64,000 bases of DNA from Strigamia acuminata. Lineage: Eukaryota > Arthropoda > Chilopoda > Geophilomorpha > Linotaeniidae. Below, in pieces: positions 21,880 to 35,160 of this stretch; position 1 is the first letter of the stretch, and each line of letters opens with the position of its first letter. The notes beneath the pieces were generated by a model that worked only from the letters and a program-made list of their open reading frames with translations, ran no database searches and was not told where the DNA came from. The position numbers were made by a program, and so were the translations under genes. The DNA lies in the NCBI GenBank assembly GCA_949358305.1, contig OX442323.1, positions 2,790,001 to 2,854,000 of the forward strand, read 5' to 3'.

Positions 21880-22838
21880 TGCTGCGATCCGGGTTATTAT
21901 CCACTTAATTTCTAATAAATTAAGCAGAAACCGCAGGTGAATGCTTTACAAGACTTATATCGCGGCCGAAACTTGTCTAGGGTTAAGTTTACGGAAATAG
22001 GAATAAAAAGACAGTTTATTATGGTAATAAAAATCACACAAATGTTTTATTCGATAAATTACAATATATACTAATTATGATTATGAATATCACAGAATAA
22101 AATGAGCGGGAAACAATGAAACAAAGGAAGGGCTTGCAACGACTGTTGCAAGCTACAAAGCGTCAGAAATGGCGCTTAAACAACTTGAAGTTGTTTGGCG
22201 AAGGCAAATTGTCTTCGTTCTACGAACTCACGAACGATGGTCGAAGACGATGGTTCTCGTGGGCTCCTTCTACGGCTCGTGCGACGGCTCGGCGGCGGTG
22301 GTTGACGGCTGTAGGCGTCCGGCTTTCGTACGATGGCGGTGGCTGTCGTTCGCGCAACAGCGACGGCGATGGTTCACGATCGTCGGGAATCTTCTCTTCT
22401 CGATTGCTGGAATTAGCGACGGCTAATTCAAGCAGGATTGCTGGCTTTGTGCGTTTGATACACAAAGATAGCAGGTGAAACTGAGTTACAACGGTCCTCT
22501 ATCAATACTTTTCTTTCAGGAGCAAAAGCAGTGATGTTGAGGTTGTTGTTGTATTTTTCAGAGTCCCGATTTGAGCCAAGACGCGAGCCCAGCACGCTTC
22601 AATATTGCGCAGAAAACCTGCGCACTTAGCTCAAATGGGTGCAACTAGTGGTTATTACACCATATTGCACCATAACGGCTAATAACCGTTTTCACCCCGG
22701 ACAACCTGGGGTGATATGTGCCTAGAGAGGATTTCTCCCCTCGGTCACATGATCTGACTTGGCGTGTGCCACAGTCAAATTAATTAGAAGATAATTAATT
22801 TAATCTTCTAAGTTGGTGAATATTTTGAGATCACCACA
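21880..22838 (-). repeat. M1 5' LTR (959 bp)
   Basis: Matches 10503-11461. This copy is upstream of gag in coding orientation and should carry the active promoter. It joins satellite at 22838/22839, followed by the AGAC target duplication. Confidence 0.95.
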
Positions 22839-25800
22839 AGACATGTAAAATGCGCTAAAAAGTTGATTCCCGTTGGCGGAATTTGCATATCTGGCACCGT
22901 TGCAGAGATACACCACTTTTTCTGTTCAAAAAGTCAGTTTTTTGCTTATATCTCTGCAACAGTGCCAGATATGCAAATTGCGCACACGGGAATCGATTTT
23001 TCAGCTCATTTTACGTCTAACCAGCACGTTTCTGGAACTTTTTCAATTTTTGGCCATTTATCCATACATTAGCCTTTGCTTTTTTGACAAATTTTAAAAA
23101 GTGCCAAACACATGCTTAAGACGTATAAAATGCGCTAAAAAGTCGATTCCCGTTGGCGGAATTTGCATATCTGGCACCGTTGCAGAGATACACCACTTTT
23201 TCTGTTCAAAAAGTCAGTTTTTTGCTTATATCTCTGCAACAGTGCCAGATATGCAAATTGCGCACACGGGAATCGATTTTTCAGCTCATTTTACGTCTAA
23301 CCAGCACGTTTCTGGAACTTTTTCAATTTTTGGCCATTTATCCATACATTAGCCTTTGCTTTTTTGACAAATTTTAAAAAGTGCCAAACACATGCTTAAG
23401 ACGTATAAAATGCGCTAAAAAGTTGATTCCCGTTGGCGGAATTTGCATATCTGGCACCGTTGCAGAGATACACCACTTTTTCTGTTCAAAAAGTCTGTTT
23501 TTTGCTTATATCTCTGCAACAGTGCCAGATATGCAAATTGCGCACACGGGAATCGATTTTTCAGCTCATTTTACGTCTAACCAGCACGTTTCTGGAACTT
23601 TTTCAATTTTTGGCCATTTCTCCATACATTAGCCTTTGCTTTTTTGACAAATTTTAAAAAGTGCCAAAAACATGCTTAAGACATGTAAAATGCGCTAAAA
23701 AGTCGATTCCCGTTGGCGGAATTTGCATATCTGGCACCGTTGCAGAGATACACCACTTTTTCTGTTCAAAAAGTCAGTTTTTTGCTTATATCTCTGCAAC
23801 AGTGCCAGATATGCAAATTGCGCACACGGGAATCGATTTTTCAGCTCATTTTACGTCTAACCAGCACGTTTCTGGAACTTTTTCAATTTTTGGCCATTTC
23901 TCCATACATTAGCCTTTGCTTTTTTGACAAATTTTAAAAAGTGCCAAAAACATGCTTAAGACGTATAAAATGCGCTAAAAAGTCGATTCCCGTTGGCGGA
24001 ATTTGCATATCTGGCACCGTTGCAGAGATACACCACTTTTTCTGTTCAAAAAGTCTGTTTTTTGCTTATATCTCTGCAACAGTGCCAGATATGCAAATTG
24101 CGCACACGGGAATCGATTTTTCAGCTCATTTTACGTCTAACCAGCACGTTTCTGGAACTTTTTCAATTTTTGGCCATTTATCCATACATTAGCCTTTGCT
24201 TTTTTGACAAATTTTAAAAAGTGCCAAAAACATGCTTAAGACGTATAAAATGCGCTAAAAAGTCGATTCCCGTTGGCGGAATTTGCATATCTGGCACCGT
24301 TGCAGAGATACACCACTTTTTCTGTTCAAAAAATCTGTTTTTTGCTTATATCTCTGCAACAGTGCCAGATATGCAAATTGCGCACACGGGAATCGATTTT
24401 TCAGCTCATTTTACGTCTACCAGCACGTTTCTGGAACTTTTTCAATTTTTGGCCATTTATCCATACATTAGCCTTTGCTTTTTTGACAAATTTTAAAAAG
24501 TGCCAAAAACATGCTTAAGACGTATAAAATGCGCTAAAAAGTCGATTCCCGTTGGCGGAATTTGCATATCTGGCACCGTTGCAGAGATACACCACTTTTT
24601 CTGTTCAAAAAGTCTGTTTTTTGCTTATATCTCTGCAACAGTGCCAGATATGCAAATTGCGCACACGGGAATCGATTTTTCAGCTCATTTTACGTCTACC
24701 AGCACGTTTCTGGAACTTTTTCAATTTTTGGCCATTTATCCATACATTAGCCTTTGCTTTTTTGACAAATTTTAAAAAGTGCCAAAAACATGCTTAAGAC
24801 GTATAAAATGCGCTAAAAAGTCGATTCCCGTTGGCGGAATTTGCATATCTGGCACCGTTGCAGAGATACACCACTTTTTCTGTTCAAAAAGTCAGTTTTT
24901 TGCTTATATCTCTGCAACAGTGCCAGATATGCAAATTGCGCACACGGGAATCGATTTTTCAGCTCATTTTACGTCTAACCAGCACGTTTCTGGAACTTTT
25001 TCAATTTTTGGCCATTTCTCCATACATTAGCCTTTGCTTTTTTGACAAATTTTAAAAAGTGCCAAACACATGCTTAAGACGTATAAAATGCGCTAAAAAG
25101 TCGATTCCCGTTGGCGGAATTTGCATATCTGGCACCGTTGCAGAGATACACCACTTTTTCTGTTCAAAAAGTCAGTTTTTTGCTTATATCTCTGCAACAG
25201 TGCCAGATATGCAAATTGCGCACACGGGAATCGATTTTTCAGCTCATTTTACGTCTAACCAGCACGTTTCTGGAACTTTTTCAATTTTTGGCCATTTCTC
25301 CATACATTAGCCTTTGCTTTTTTGACAAATTTTAAAAAGTGTCAAAAACATGCTTAAGACGTATAAAATGCGCTAAAAAGTCGATTCCCGTTGGCGGAAT
25401 TTGCATATCTGGCACCGTTGCAGAGATACACCACTTTTTCTGTTCAAAAAGTCAGTTTTTTGCTTATATCTCTGCAACAGTGCCAGATATGCAAATTGCG
25501 CACACGGGAATCGATTTTTCAGCTCATTTTACGTCTAACCAGCACGTTTCTGGAACTTTTTCAATTTTTGGCCATTTCTCCATACATTAGCCTTTGCTTT
25601 TTTTACAAATTTTAAAAAGTGCCAAAAACATGCTTAAGACGTATAAAATGCGCTAAAAAGTCGATTCCCGTTGGCGGAATTTGCATATCTGGCACCGTTG
25701 CAGAGATACACCACTTTTTCTGTTCAAAAAGTCAGTTTTTTGCTTATATCTCTGCAACAGTGCCAGATATGCAAATTGCGCACACGGGAATCGATTTTTC

Positions 25801-28800
25801 AGCTCATTTTACGTCTAACCAGCACGTTCCTGGAACTTTTTCAATTTTTGGCCATTTCTCCATACATTAGGCTTTGCTTTTTTGACAAATTTTAAAAAGT
25901 GCCAAAAACATGCTTAAGACGTATAAAATGCGCTAAAAAGTCGATTCCCGTTGGCGGAATTTGCATATCTGGCACCGTTGCAGAGATACACCACTTTTTC
26001 TGTTCAAAAAGTCAGTTTTTTGCTTATATCTCTGCAACAGTGCCAGATATGCAAATTGCGCACACGGGAATCGATTTTTCAGCTCATTTTACGTCTAACC
26101 AGCACGTTTCTGGAACTTTTTCAATTTTTGGCCATTTCTCCATACATTAGCCTTTGCTTTTTTGACAAATTTTAAAAAGTGTCAAAAACATGCTTAAGAC
26201 GTATAAAATGCGCTAAAAAGTCGATTCCCGTTGGCGGAATTTGCATATCTGGCACCGTTGCAGAGATACACCACCTTTTCTGTTCAAAAAGTCAGTTTTT
26301 TGCTTATATCTCTGCAACAGTGCCAGATATGCAAATTGCGCACACGGGAATCGATTTTTCAGCTCATTTTACGTCTAACCAGCACGTTTCTGGAACTTTT
26401 TCAATTTTTGGCCATTTATCCATACATTAGCCTTTGCTTTTTTGACAAATTTTAAAAAGTGCCAAACACATGCTTAAGACGTATAAAATGCGCTAAAAAG
26501 TCGATTCCCGTTGGCGGAATTTGCATATCTGGCACCGTTGCAGAGATACACCACTTTTTCTGTTCAAAAAGTCAGTTTTTTGCTTATATCTCTGCAACAG
26601 TGCCAGATATGCAAATTGCGCACACGGGAATCGATTTTTCAGCTCATTTTACGTCTAACCAGCACGTTTCTGGAACTTTTTCAATTTTTGGCCATTTCTC
26701 CATACATTAGCCTTTGCTTTTTTGACAAATTTTAAAAAGTGCCAAAAACATGCTTAAGACGTATAAAATGCGCTAAAAAGTCGATTCCCGTTGGCGGAAT
26801 TTGCATATCTGGCACCGTTGCAGAGATACACCACTTTTTCTGTTCAAAAAGTCTGTTTTTTGCTTATATCTCTGCAACAGTGCCAGATATGCAAATTGCG
26901 CACACGGGAATCGATTTTTCAGCTCATTTTACGTCTAACCAGCACGTTTCTGGAACTTTTTCAATTTTTGGCCATTTCTCCATACATTAGCCTTTGCTTT
27001 TTTGACAAATTTTAAAAAGTGCCAAACACATGCTTAAGACGTATAAAATGCGCTAAAAAGTCGATTCCCGTTGGCGGAATTTGCATATCTGGCACCGTTG
27101 CAGAGATACACCACTTTTTCTGTTCAAAAAGTCAGTTTTTTGCTTATATCTCTGCAACAGTGCCAGATATGCAAATTGCGCACACGGGAATCGATTTTTC
27201 AGCTCATTTTACGTCTAACCAGCACGTTCCTGGAACTTTTTCAATTTTTGGCCATTTCTCCATACATTAGGCTTTGCTTTTTTGACAAATTTTAAAAAGT
27301 GCCAAAAACATGCTTAAGACGTATAAAATGCGCTAAAAAGTCGATTCCCGTTGGCGGAATTTGCATATCTGGCACCGTTGCAGAGATACACCACTTTTTC
27401 TGTTCAAAAAGTCAGTTTTTTGCTTATATCTCTGCAACAGTGCCAGATATGCAAATTGCGCACACGGGAATCGATTTTTCAGCTCATTTTACGTCTAACC
27501 AGCACGTTTCTGGAACTTTTTCAATTTTTGGCCATTTCTCCATACATTAGCCTTTGCTTTTTTGACAAATTTTAAAAAGTGTCAAAAACATGCTTAAGAC
27601 GTATAAAATGCGCTAAAAAGTCGATTCCCGTTGGCGGAATTTGCATATCTGGCACCGTTGCAGAGATACACCACCTTTTCTGTTCAAAAAGTCAGTTTTT
27701 TGCTTATATCTCTGCAACAGTGCCAGATATGCAAATTGCGCACACGGGAATCGATTTTTCAGCTCATTTTACGTCTAACCAGCACGTTTCTGGAACTTTT
27801 TCAATTTTTGGCCATTTATCCATACATTAGCCTTTGCTTTTTTGACAAATTTTAAAAAGTGCCAAACACATGCTTAAGACGTATAAAATGCGCTAAAAAG
27901 TCGATTCCCGTTGGCGGAATTTGCATATCTGGCACCGTTGCAGAGATACACCACTTTTTCTGTTCAAAAAGTCAGTTTTTTGCTTATATCTCTGCAACAG
28001 TGCCAGATATGCAAATTGCGCACACGGGAATCGATTTTTCAGCTCATTTTACGTCTAACCAGCACGTTTCTGGAACTTTTTCAATTTTTGGCCATTTCTC
28101 CATACATTAGCCTTTGCTTTTTTGACAAATTTTAAAAAGTGCCAAAAACATGCTTAAGACGTATAAAATGCGCTAAAAAGTCGATTCCCGTTGGCGGAAT
28201 TTGCATATCTGGCACCGTTGCAGAGATACACCACTTTTTCTGTTCAAAAAGTCAGTTTTTTGCTTATATCTCTGCAACAGTGCCAGATATGCAAATTGCG
28301 CACACGGGAATCGATTTTTCAGCTCATTTTACGTCTAACCAGCACGTTTCTGGAACTTTTTCAATTTTTGGCCATTTCTCCATACATTAGCCTTTGCTTT
28401 TTTGACAAATTTTAAAAAGTGTCAAAAACATGCTTAAGACGTATAAAATGCGCTAAAAAGTCGATTCCCGTTGGCGGAATTTGCATATCTGGCACCGTTG
28501 CAGAGATACACCACCTTTTCTGTTCAAAAAGTCAGTTTTTTGCTTATATCTCTGCAACAGTGCCAGATATGCAAATTGCGCACACGGGAATCGATTTTTC
28601 AGCTCATTTTACGTCTAACCAGCACGTTTCTGGAACTTTTTCAATTTTTGGCCATTTATCCATACATTAGCCTTTGCTTTTTTGACAAATTTTAAAAAGT
28701 GCCAAACACATGCTTAAGACGTATAAAATGCGCTAAAAAGTCGATTCCCGTTGGCGGAATTTGCATATCTGGCACCGTTGCAGAGATACACCACTTTTTC

Positions 28801-31800
28801 TGTTCAAAAAGTCAGTTTTTTGCTTATATCTCTGCAACAGTGCCAGATATGCAAATTGCGCACACGGGAATCGATTTTTCAGCTCATTTTACGTCTAACC
28901 AGCACGTTTCTGGAACTTTTTCAATTTTTGGCCATTTCTCCATACATTAGCCTTTGCTTTTTTGACAAATTTTAAAAAGTGCCAAACACATGCTTAAGAC
29001 GTATAAAATGCGCTAAAAAGTCGATTCCCGTTGGCGGAATTTGCATATCTGGCACCGTTGCAGAGATACACCACTTTTTCTGTTCAAAAAGTCAGTTTTT
29101 TGCTTATATCTCTGCAACAGTGCCAGATATGCAAATTGCGCACACGGGAATCGATTTTTCAGCTCATTTTACGTCTAACCAGCACGTTTCTGGAACTTTT
29201 TCAATTTTTGGCCATTTCTCCATACATTAGCCTTTGCTTTTTTGACAAATTTTAAAAAGTGCCAAAAACATGCTTAAGACGTATAAAATGCGCTAAAAAG
29301 TCGATTCCCGTTGGCGGAATTTGCATATCTGGCACCGTTGCAGAGATACACCACTTTTTCTGTTCAAAAAGTCAGTTTTTTGCTTATATCTCTGCAACAG
29401 TGCCAGATATGCAAATTGCGCACACGGGAATCGATTTTTCAGCTCATTTTACGTCTAACCAGCACGTTTCTGGAACTTTTTCAATTTTTGGCCATTTCTC
29501 CATACATTAGCCTTTGCTTTTTTGACAAATTTTAAAAAGTGCCAAAAACATGCTTAAGACGTATAAAATGCGCTAAAAAGTCGATTCCCGTTGGCGGAAT
29601 TTGCATATCTGGCACCGTTGCAGAGATACACCACCTTTTCTGTTCAAAAAGTCAGTTTTTTGCTTATATCTCTGCAACAGTGCCAGATATGCAAATTGCG
29701 CACACGGGAATCGATTTTTCAGCTCATTTTACGTCTAACCAGCACGTTTCTGGAACTTTTTCAATTTTTGGCCATTTATCCATACATTAGCCTTTGCTTT
29801 TTTGACAAATTTTAAAAAGTGCCAAACACATGCTTAAGACGTATAAAATGCGCTAAAAAGTCGATTCCCGTTGGCGGAATTTGCATATCTGGCACCGTTG
29901 CAGAGATACACCACTTTTTCTGTTCAAAAAGTCAGTTTTTTGCTTATATCTCTGCAACAGTGCCAGATATGCAAATTGCGCACACGGGAATCGATTTTTC
30001 AGCTCATTTTACGTCTAACCAGCACGTTTCTGGAACTTTTTCAATTTTTGGCCATTTCTCCATACATTAGCCTTTGCTTTTTTGACAAATTTTAAAAAGT
30101 GTCAAAAACATGCTTAAGACGTATAAAATGCGCTAAAAAGTCGATTCCCGTTGGCGGAATTTGCATATCTGGCACCGTTGCAGAGATACACCACCTTTTC
30201 TGTTCAAAAAGTCAGTTTTTTGCTTATATCTCTGCAACAGTGCCAGATATGCAAATTGCGCACACGGGAATCGATTTTTCAGCTCATTTTACGTCTAACC
30301 AGCACGTTTCTGGAACTTTTTCAATTTTTGGCCATTTATCCATACATTAGCCTTTGCTTTTTTGACAAATTTTAAAAAGTGCCAAACACATGCTTAAGAC
30401 GTATAAAATGCGCTAAAAAGTCGATTCCCGTTGGCGGAATTTGCATATCTGGCACCGTTGCAGAGATACACCACTTTTTCTGTTCAAAAAGTCAGTTTTT
30501 TGCTTATATCTCTGCAACAGTGCCAGATATGCAAATTGCGCACACGGGAATCGATTTTTCAGCTCATTTTACGTCTAACCAGCACGTTTCTGGAACTTTT
30601 TCAATTTTTGGCCATTTCTCCATACATTAGCCTTTGCTTTTTTGACAAATTTTAAAAAGTGCCAAAAACATGCTTAAGACGTATAAAATGCGCTAAAAAG
30701 TCGATTCCCGTTGGCGGAATTTGCATATCTGGCACCGTTGCAGAGATACACCACTTTTTCTGTTCAAAAAGTCAGTTTTTTGCTTATATCTCTGCAACAG
30801 TGCCAGATATGCAAATTGCGCACACGGGAATCGATTTTTCAGCTCATTTTACGTCTAACCAGCACGTTTCTGGAACTTTTTCAATTTTTGGCCATTTCTC
30901 CATACATTAGCCTTTGCTTTTTTGACAAATTTTAAAAAGTGTCAAAAACATGCTTAAGACGTATAAAATGCGCTAAAAAGTCGATTCCCGTTGGCGGAAT
31001 TTGCATATCTGGCACCGTTGCAGAGATACACCACCTTTTCTGTTCAAAAAGTCAGTTTTTTGCTTATATCTCTGCAACAGTGCCAGATATGCAAATTGCG
31101 CACACGGGAATCGATTTTTCAGCTCATTTTACGTCTAACCAGCACGTTTCTGGAACTTTTTCAATTTTTGGCCATTTATCCATACATTAGCCTTTGCTTT
31201 TTTGACAAATTTTAAAAAGTGCCAAACACATGCTTAAGACGTATAAAATGCGCTAAAAAGTCGATTCCCGTTGGCGGAATTTGCATATCTGGCACCGTTG
31301 CAGAGATACACCACTTTTTCTGTTCAAAAAGTCAGTTTTTTGCTTATATCTCTGCAACAGTGCCAGATATGCAAATTGCGCACACGGGAATCGATTTTTC
31401 AGCTCATTTTACGTCTAACCAGCACGTTTCTGGAACTTTTTCAATTTTTGGCCATTTCTCCATACATTAGCCTTTGCTTTTTTGACAAATTTTAAAAAGT
31501 GCCAAACACATGCTTAAGACGTATAAAATGCGCTAAAAAGTCGATTCCCGTTGGCGGAATTTGCATATCTGGCACCGTTGCAGAGATACACCACTTTTTC
31601 TGTTCAAAAAGTCAGTTTTTTGCTTATATCTCTGCAACAGTGCCAGATATGCAAATTGCGCACACGGGAATCGATTTTTCAGCTCATTTTACGTCTAACC
31701 AGCACGTTTCTGGAACTTTTTCAATTTTTGGCCATTTCTCCATACATTAGCCTTTGCTTTTTTGACAAATTTTAAAAAGTGCCAAAAACATGCTTAAGAC

Positions 31801-34246
31801 GTATAAAATGCGCTAAAAAGTCGATTCCCGTTGGCGGAATTTGCATATCTGGCACCGTTGCAGAGATACACCACTTTTTCTGTTCAAAAAGTCAGTTTTT
31901 TGCTTATATCTCTGCAACAGTGCCAGATATGCAAATTGCGCACACGGGAATCGATTTTTCAGCTCATTTTACGTCTAACCAGCACGTTTCTGGAACTTTT
32001 TCAATTTTTGGCCATTTCTCCATACATTAGCCTTTGCTTTTTTGACAAATTTTAAAAAGTGCCAAAAACATGCTTAAGACGTATAAAATGCGCTAAAAAG
32101 TCGATTCCCGTTGGCGGAATTTGCATATCTGGCACCGTTGCAGAGATACACCACCTTTTCTGTTCAAAAAGTCAGTTTTTTGCTTATATCTCTGCAACAG
32201 TGCCAGATATGCAAATTGCGCACACGGGAATCGATTTTTCAGCTCATTTTACGTCTAACCAGCACGTTTCTGGAACTTTTTCAATTTTTGGCCATTTATC
32301 CATACATTAGCCTTTGCTTTTTTGACAAATTTTAAAAAGTGCCAAACACATGCTTAAGACGTATAAAATGCGCTAAAAAGTCGATTCCCGTTGGCGGAAT
32401 TTGCATATCTGGCACCGTTGCAGAGATACACCACTTTTTCTGTTCAAAAAGTCAGTTTTTTGCTTATATCTCTGCAACAGTGCCAGATATGCAAATTGCG
32501 CACACGGGAATCGATTTTTCAGCTCATTTTACGTCTAACCAGCACGTTTCTGGAACTTTTTCAATTTTTGGCCATTTCTCCATACATTAGCCTTTGCTTT
32601 TTTGACAAATTTTAAAAAGTGCCAAAAACATGCTTAAGACGTATAAAATGCGCTAAAAAGTCGATTCCCGTTGGCGGAATTTGCATATCTGGCACCGTTG
32701 CAGAGATACACCACTTTTTCTGTTCAAAAAGTCAGTTTTTTGCTTATATCTCTGCAACAGTGCCAGATATGCAAATTGCGCACACGGGAATCGATTTTTC
32801 AGCTCATTTTACGTCTAACCAGCACGTTTCTGGAACTTTTTCAATTTTTGGCCATTTCTCCATACATTAGCCTTTGCTTTTTTGACAAATTTTAAAAAGT
32901 GTCAAAAACATGCTTAAGACGTATAAAATGCGCTAAAAAGTCGATTCCCGTTGGCGGAATTTGCATATCTGGCACCGTTGCAGAGATACACCACCTTTTC
33001 TGTTCAAAAAGTCAGTTTTTTGCTTATATCTCTGCAACAGTGCCAGATATGCAAATTGCGCACACGGGAATCGATTTTTCAGCTCATTTTACGTCTAACC
33101 AGCACGTTTCTGGAACTTTTTCAATTTTTGGCCATTTATCCATACATTAGCCTTTGCTTTTTTGACAAATTTTAAAAAGTGCCAAACACATGCTTAAGAC
33201 GTATAAAATGCGCTAAAAAGTCGATTCCCGTTGGCGGAATTTGCATATCTGGCACCGTTGCAGAGATACACCACTTTTTCTGTTCAAAAAGTCAGTTTTT
33301 TGCTTATATCTCTGCAACAGTGCCAGATATGCAAATTGCGCACACGGGAATCGATTTTTCAGCTCATTTTACGTCTAACCAGCACGTTTCTGGAACTTTT
33401 TCAATTTTTGGCCATTTCTCCATACATTAGCCTTTGCTTTTTTGACAAATTTTAAAAAGTGCCAAACACATGCTTAAGACGTATAAAATGCGCTAAAAAG
33501 TCGATTCCCGTTGGCGGAATTTGCATATCTGGCACCGTTGCAGAGATACACCACTTTTTCTGTTCAAAAAGTCAGTTTTTTGCTTATATCTCTGCAACAG
33601 TGCCAGATATGCAAATTGCGCACACGGGAATCGATTTTTCAGCTCATTTTACGTCTAACCAGCACGTTTCTGGAACTTTTTCAATTTTTGGCCATTTCTC
33701 CATACATTAGCCTTTGCTTTTTTGACAAATTTTAAAAAGTGCCAAAAACATGCTTAAGACGTATAAAATGCGCTAAAAAGTCGATTCCCGTTGGCGGAAT
33801 TTGCATATCTGGCACCGTTGCAGAGATACACCACTTTTTCTGTTCAAAAAGTCAGTTTTTTGCTTATATCTCTGCAACAGTGCCAGATATGCAAATTGCG
33901 CACACGGGAATCGATTTTTCAGCTCATTTTACGTCTAACCAGCACGTTTCTGGAACTTTTTCAATTTTTGGCCATTTCTCCATACATTAGCCTTTGCTTT
34001 TTTGACAAATTTTAAAAAGTGCCAAAAACATGCTTAAGACGTATAAAATGCGCTAAAAAGTCGATTCCCGTTGGCGGAATTTGCATATCTGGCACCGTTG
34101 CAGAGATACACCACTTTTTCTGTTCAAAAAGTCAGTTTTTTGCTTATATCTCTGCAACAGTGCCAGATATGCAAATTGCGCACACGGGAATCGATTTTTC
34201 AGCTCATTTTACGTCTAACCAGCACGTTTCTGGAACTTTTTCAATT
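22839..34246. repeat. 280-bp satellite array, block B (about 41 monomers, higher-order structure)
   Basis: A direct continuation of block A after M1. Nearly all monomers are 280 bp; two adjacent ones are 279 bp because an A is missing in TCTAACCAG (near 24419 and 24698). From about 27579 on, monomer variants recur in a fixed order, giving a multimer of nine units (2,520 bp), for example 28419-30938 followed by a shortened copy from 30939. The block stops at the M2 target site AATT (34243-34246). Confidence 0.98.
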
Positions 34247-35066
34247 TGTGGTGACCCAGTTGGATAAGTGTCCCCCCAGGGCGGATGCTTGTCCTCTGAG
34301 TCACTGTGATTGAAGAGTCGTTCCCCCCCGAGTTGGCTCCACCTCCCCATGGCAGGTGTGTGCCCCGAGGGGGAGGAAGCGGCTGATGGTCAGCCCCCAT
34401 TGGTTGATCGCCGGCCCTTCACCCCACTGCATAAAAGGCTGTGTTTCCCGCCTAAAGTCAGAACTTACACAAACGACACCAAGAACACAGCAGCTACCTC
34501 ACCGTCAGGCCAACTTCAACTACAAGTTAGGATTGATCGAGGATCGCTGAGTAAAGTGCAAACTGTAACTCTCACGAAGTCACTTGCGAGCTATTCCTGC
34601 GAAAGCACGAGAATAGCCCTTGTGAAATCACCCAGAATAATCGCCCAGACGATTATTCGCCGAAGTAAGTGTCCGAGTGCTTTGTAGGGAACCCCAAAGT
34701 TCCTAGACGAGGCCTCTGCGACGCTAAACAAACCCTAGACAACAGGCACGGATAGAAGACTCGAAAGAGCATTCCACCGCGTCCGTGAAGACGAATCCGT
34801 GACGAATTAACGACAACTCGAGACGCCGCCTTTGTTCCGCCGACCACGCGGAATCGACGACGCCATCTTGAGAAATCCTTTGTTCGACGCTGACCACGTC
34901 GACTCTAGAATTATTACTGAGTGTATTTTAAAGGCATAAAGCCTGGTGAATAAATTACCTGTTTATTTACATACATTTGGTATTCATTTGGGTATTTACA
35001 TAATTGATCACAGGTAAAGTATTACACGTTAGCGCTATTTAAACCTATACCAAGTAGGACGCGACA
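34247..35066 (+). repeat. M2 5' LTR (820 bp)
   Basis: Starts TGTGGTGACCC and ends GCGACA, with an apparently identical partner at 46294-47113. It contains an inverted CCAAT box, a TATA-like box and an AATAAA signal at 34949-34954. Several short hairpins are visible in the 34580-34710 part, such as AATAATCG...CGATTATT. Confidence 0.96.
34399..34438 (+). promoter_or_regulatory. M2 LTR promoter elements
   Basis: ATTGG (inverted CCAAT box) at 34399-34403 lies about 30 bp before ATAAAAGG (TATA-like) at 34431-34438. This is a normal RNA polymerase II core-promoter arrangement and would place transcription start near 34465. It is duplicated in the 3' LTR at 46446-46485. Confidence 0.6.
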
Positions 35067-35068
35067 CG

Positions 35069-35086
35069 TGGGGGCCCGTCCGGGAT
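35069..35086 (+). promoter_or_regulatory. M2 primer-binding site, tRNA-Pro-like
   Basis: TGGGGGCCCGTCCGGGAT is identical to the M1 site and is again two bases after the LTR end, so both families use the same tRNA primer. Confidence 0.82.
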
Positions 35087-35160
35087 TTAGAAATAAATCT
35101 CAAATCTGAACTTGTGATCTCTCAATAAGATAACCCAAATCGTAGAATTACCGAAAGAAA

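Larger units (their letters stand above)
10503..22838 (-). mobile_element. M1: complete Ty3/gypsy LTR retrotransposon with gag, pol and spliced ORF3
   Basis: Two 959-bp LTRs (10503-11461 and 21880-22838) look identical by eye and bound an 11-kb minus-strand interior. The 4-bp target AGAC flanks both sides (10499-10502 and 22839-22842) and satellite phase resumes across the insertion. In coding orientation the order is LTR, tRNA-Pro-like PBS (21860-21877), gag, -1 frameshifted pol, ORF3, a purine tract just above 11461 and LTR. The three coding regions show no disabling mutations. Matching LTRs and open frames indicate recent transposition. Confidence 0.97.

Noticed and set aside
34310-34687. 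125-codon frame inside the M2 LTR, repeated at 46357-46734
   Set aside because: It spans promoter and poly(A) parts of the LTR and has no protein-like features.
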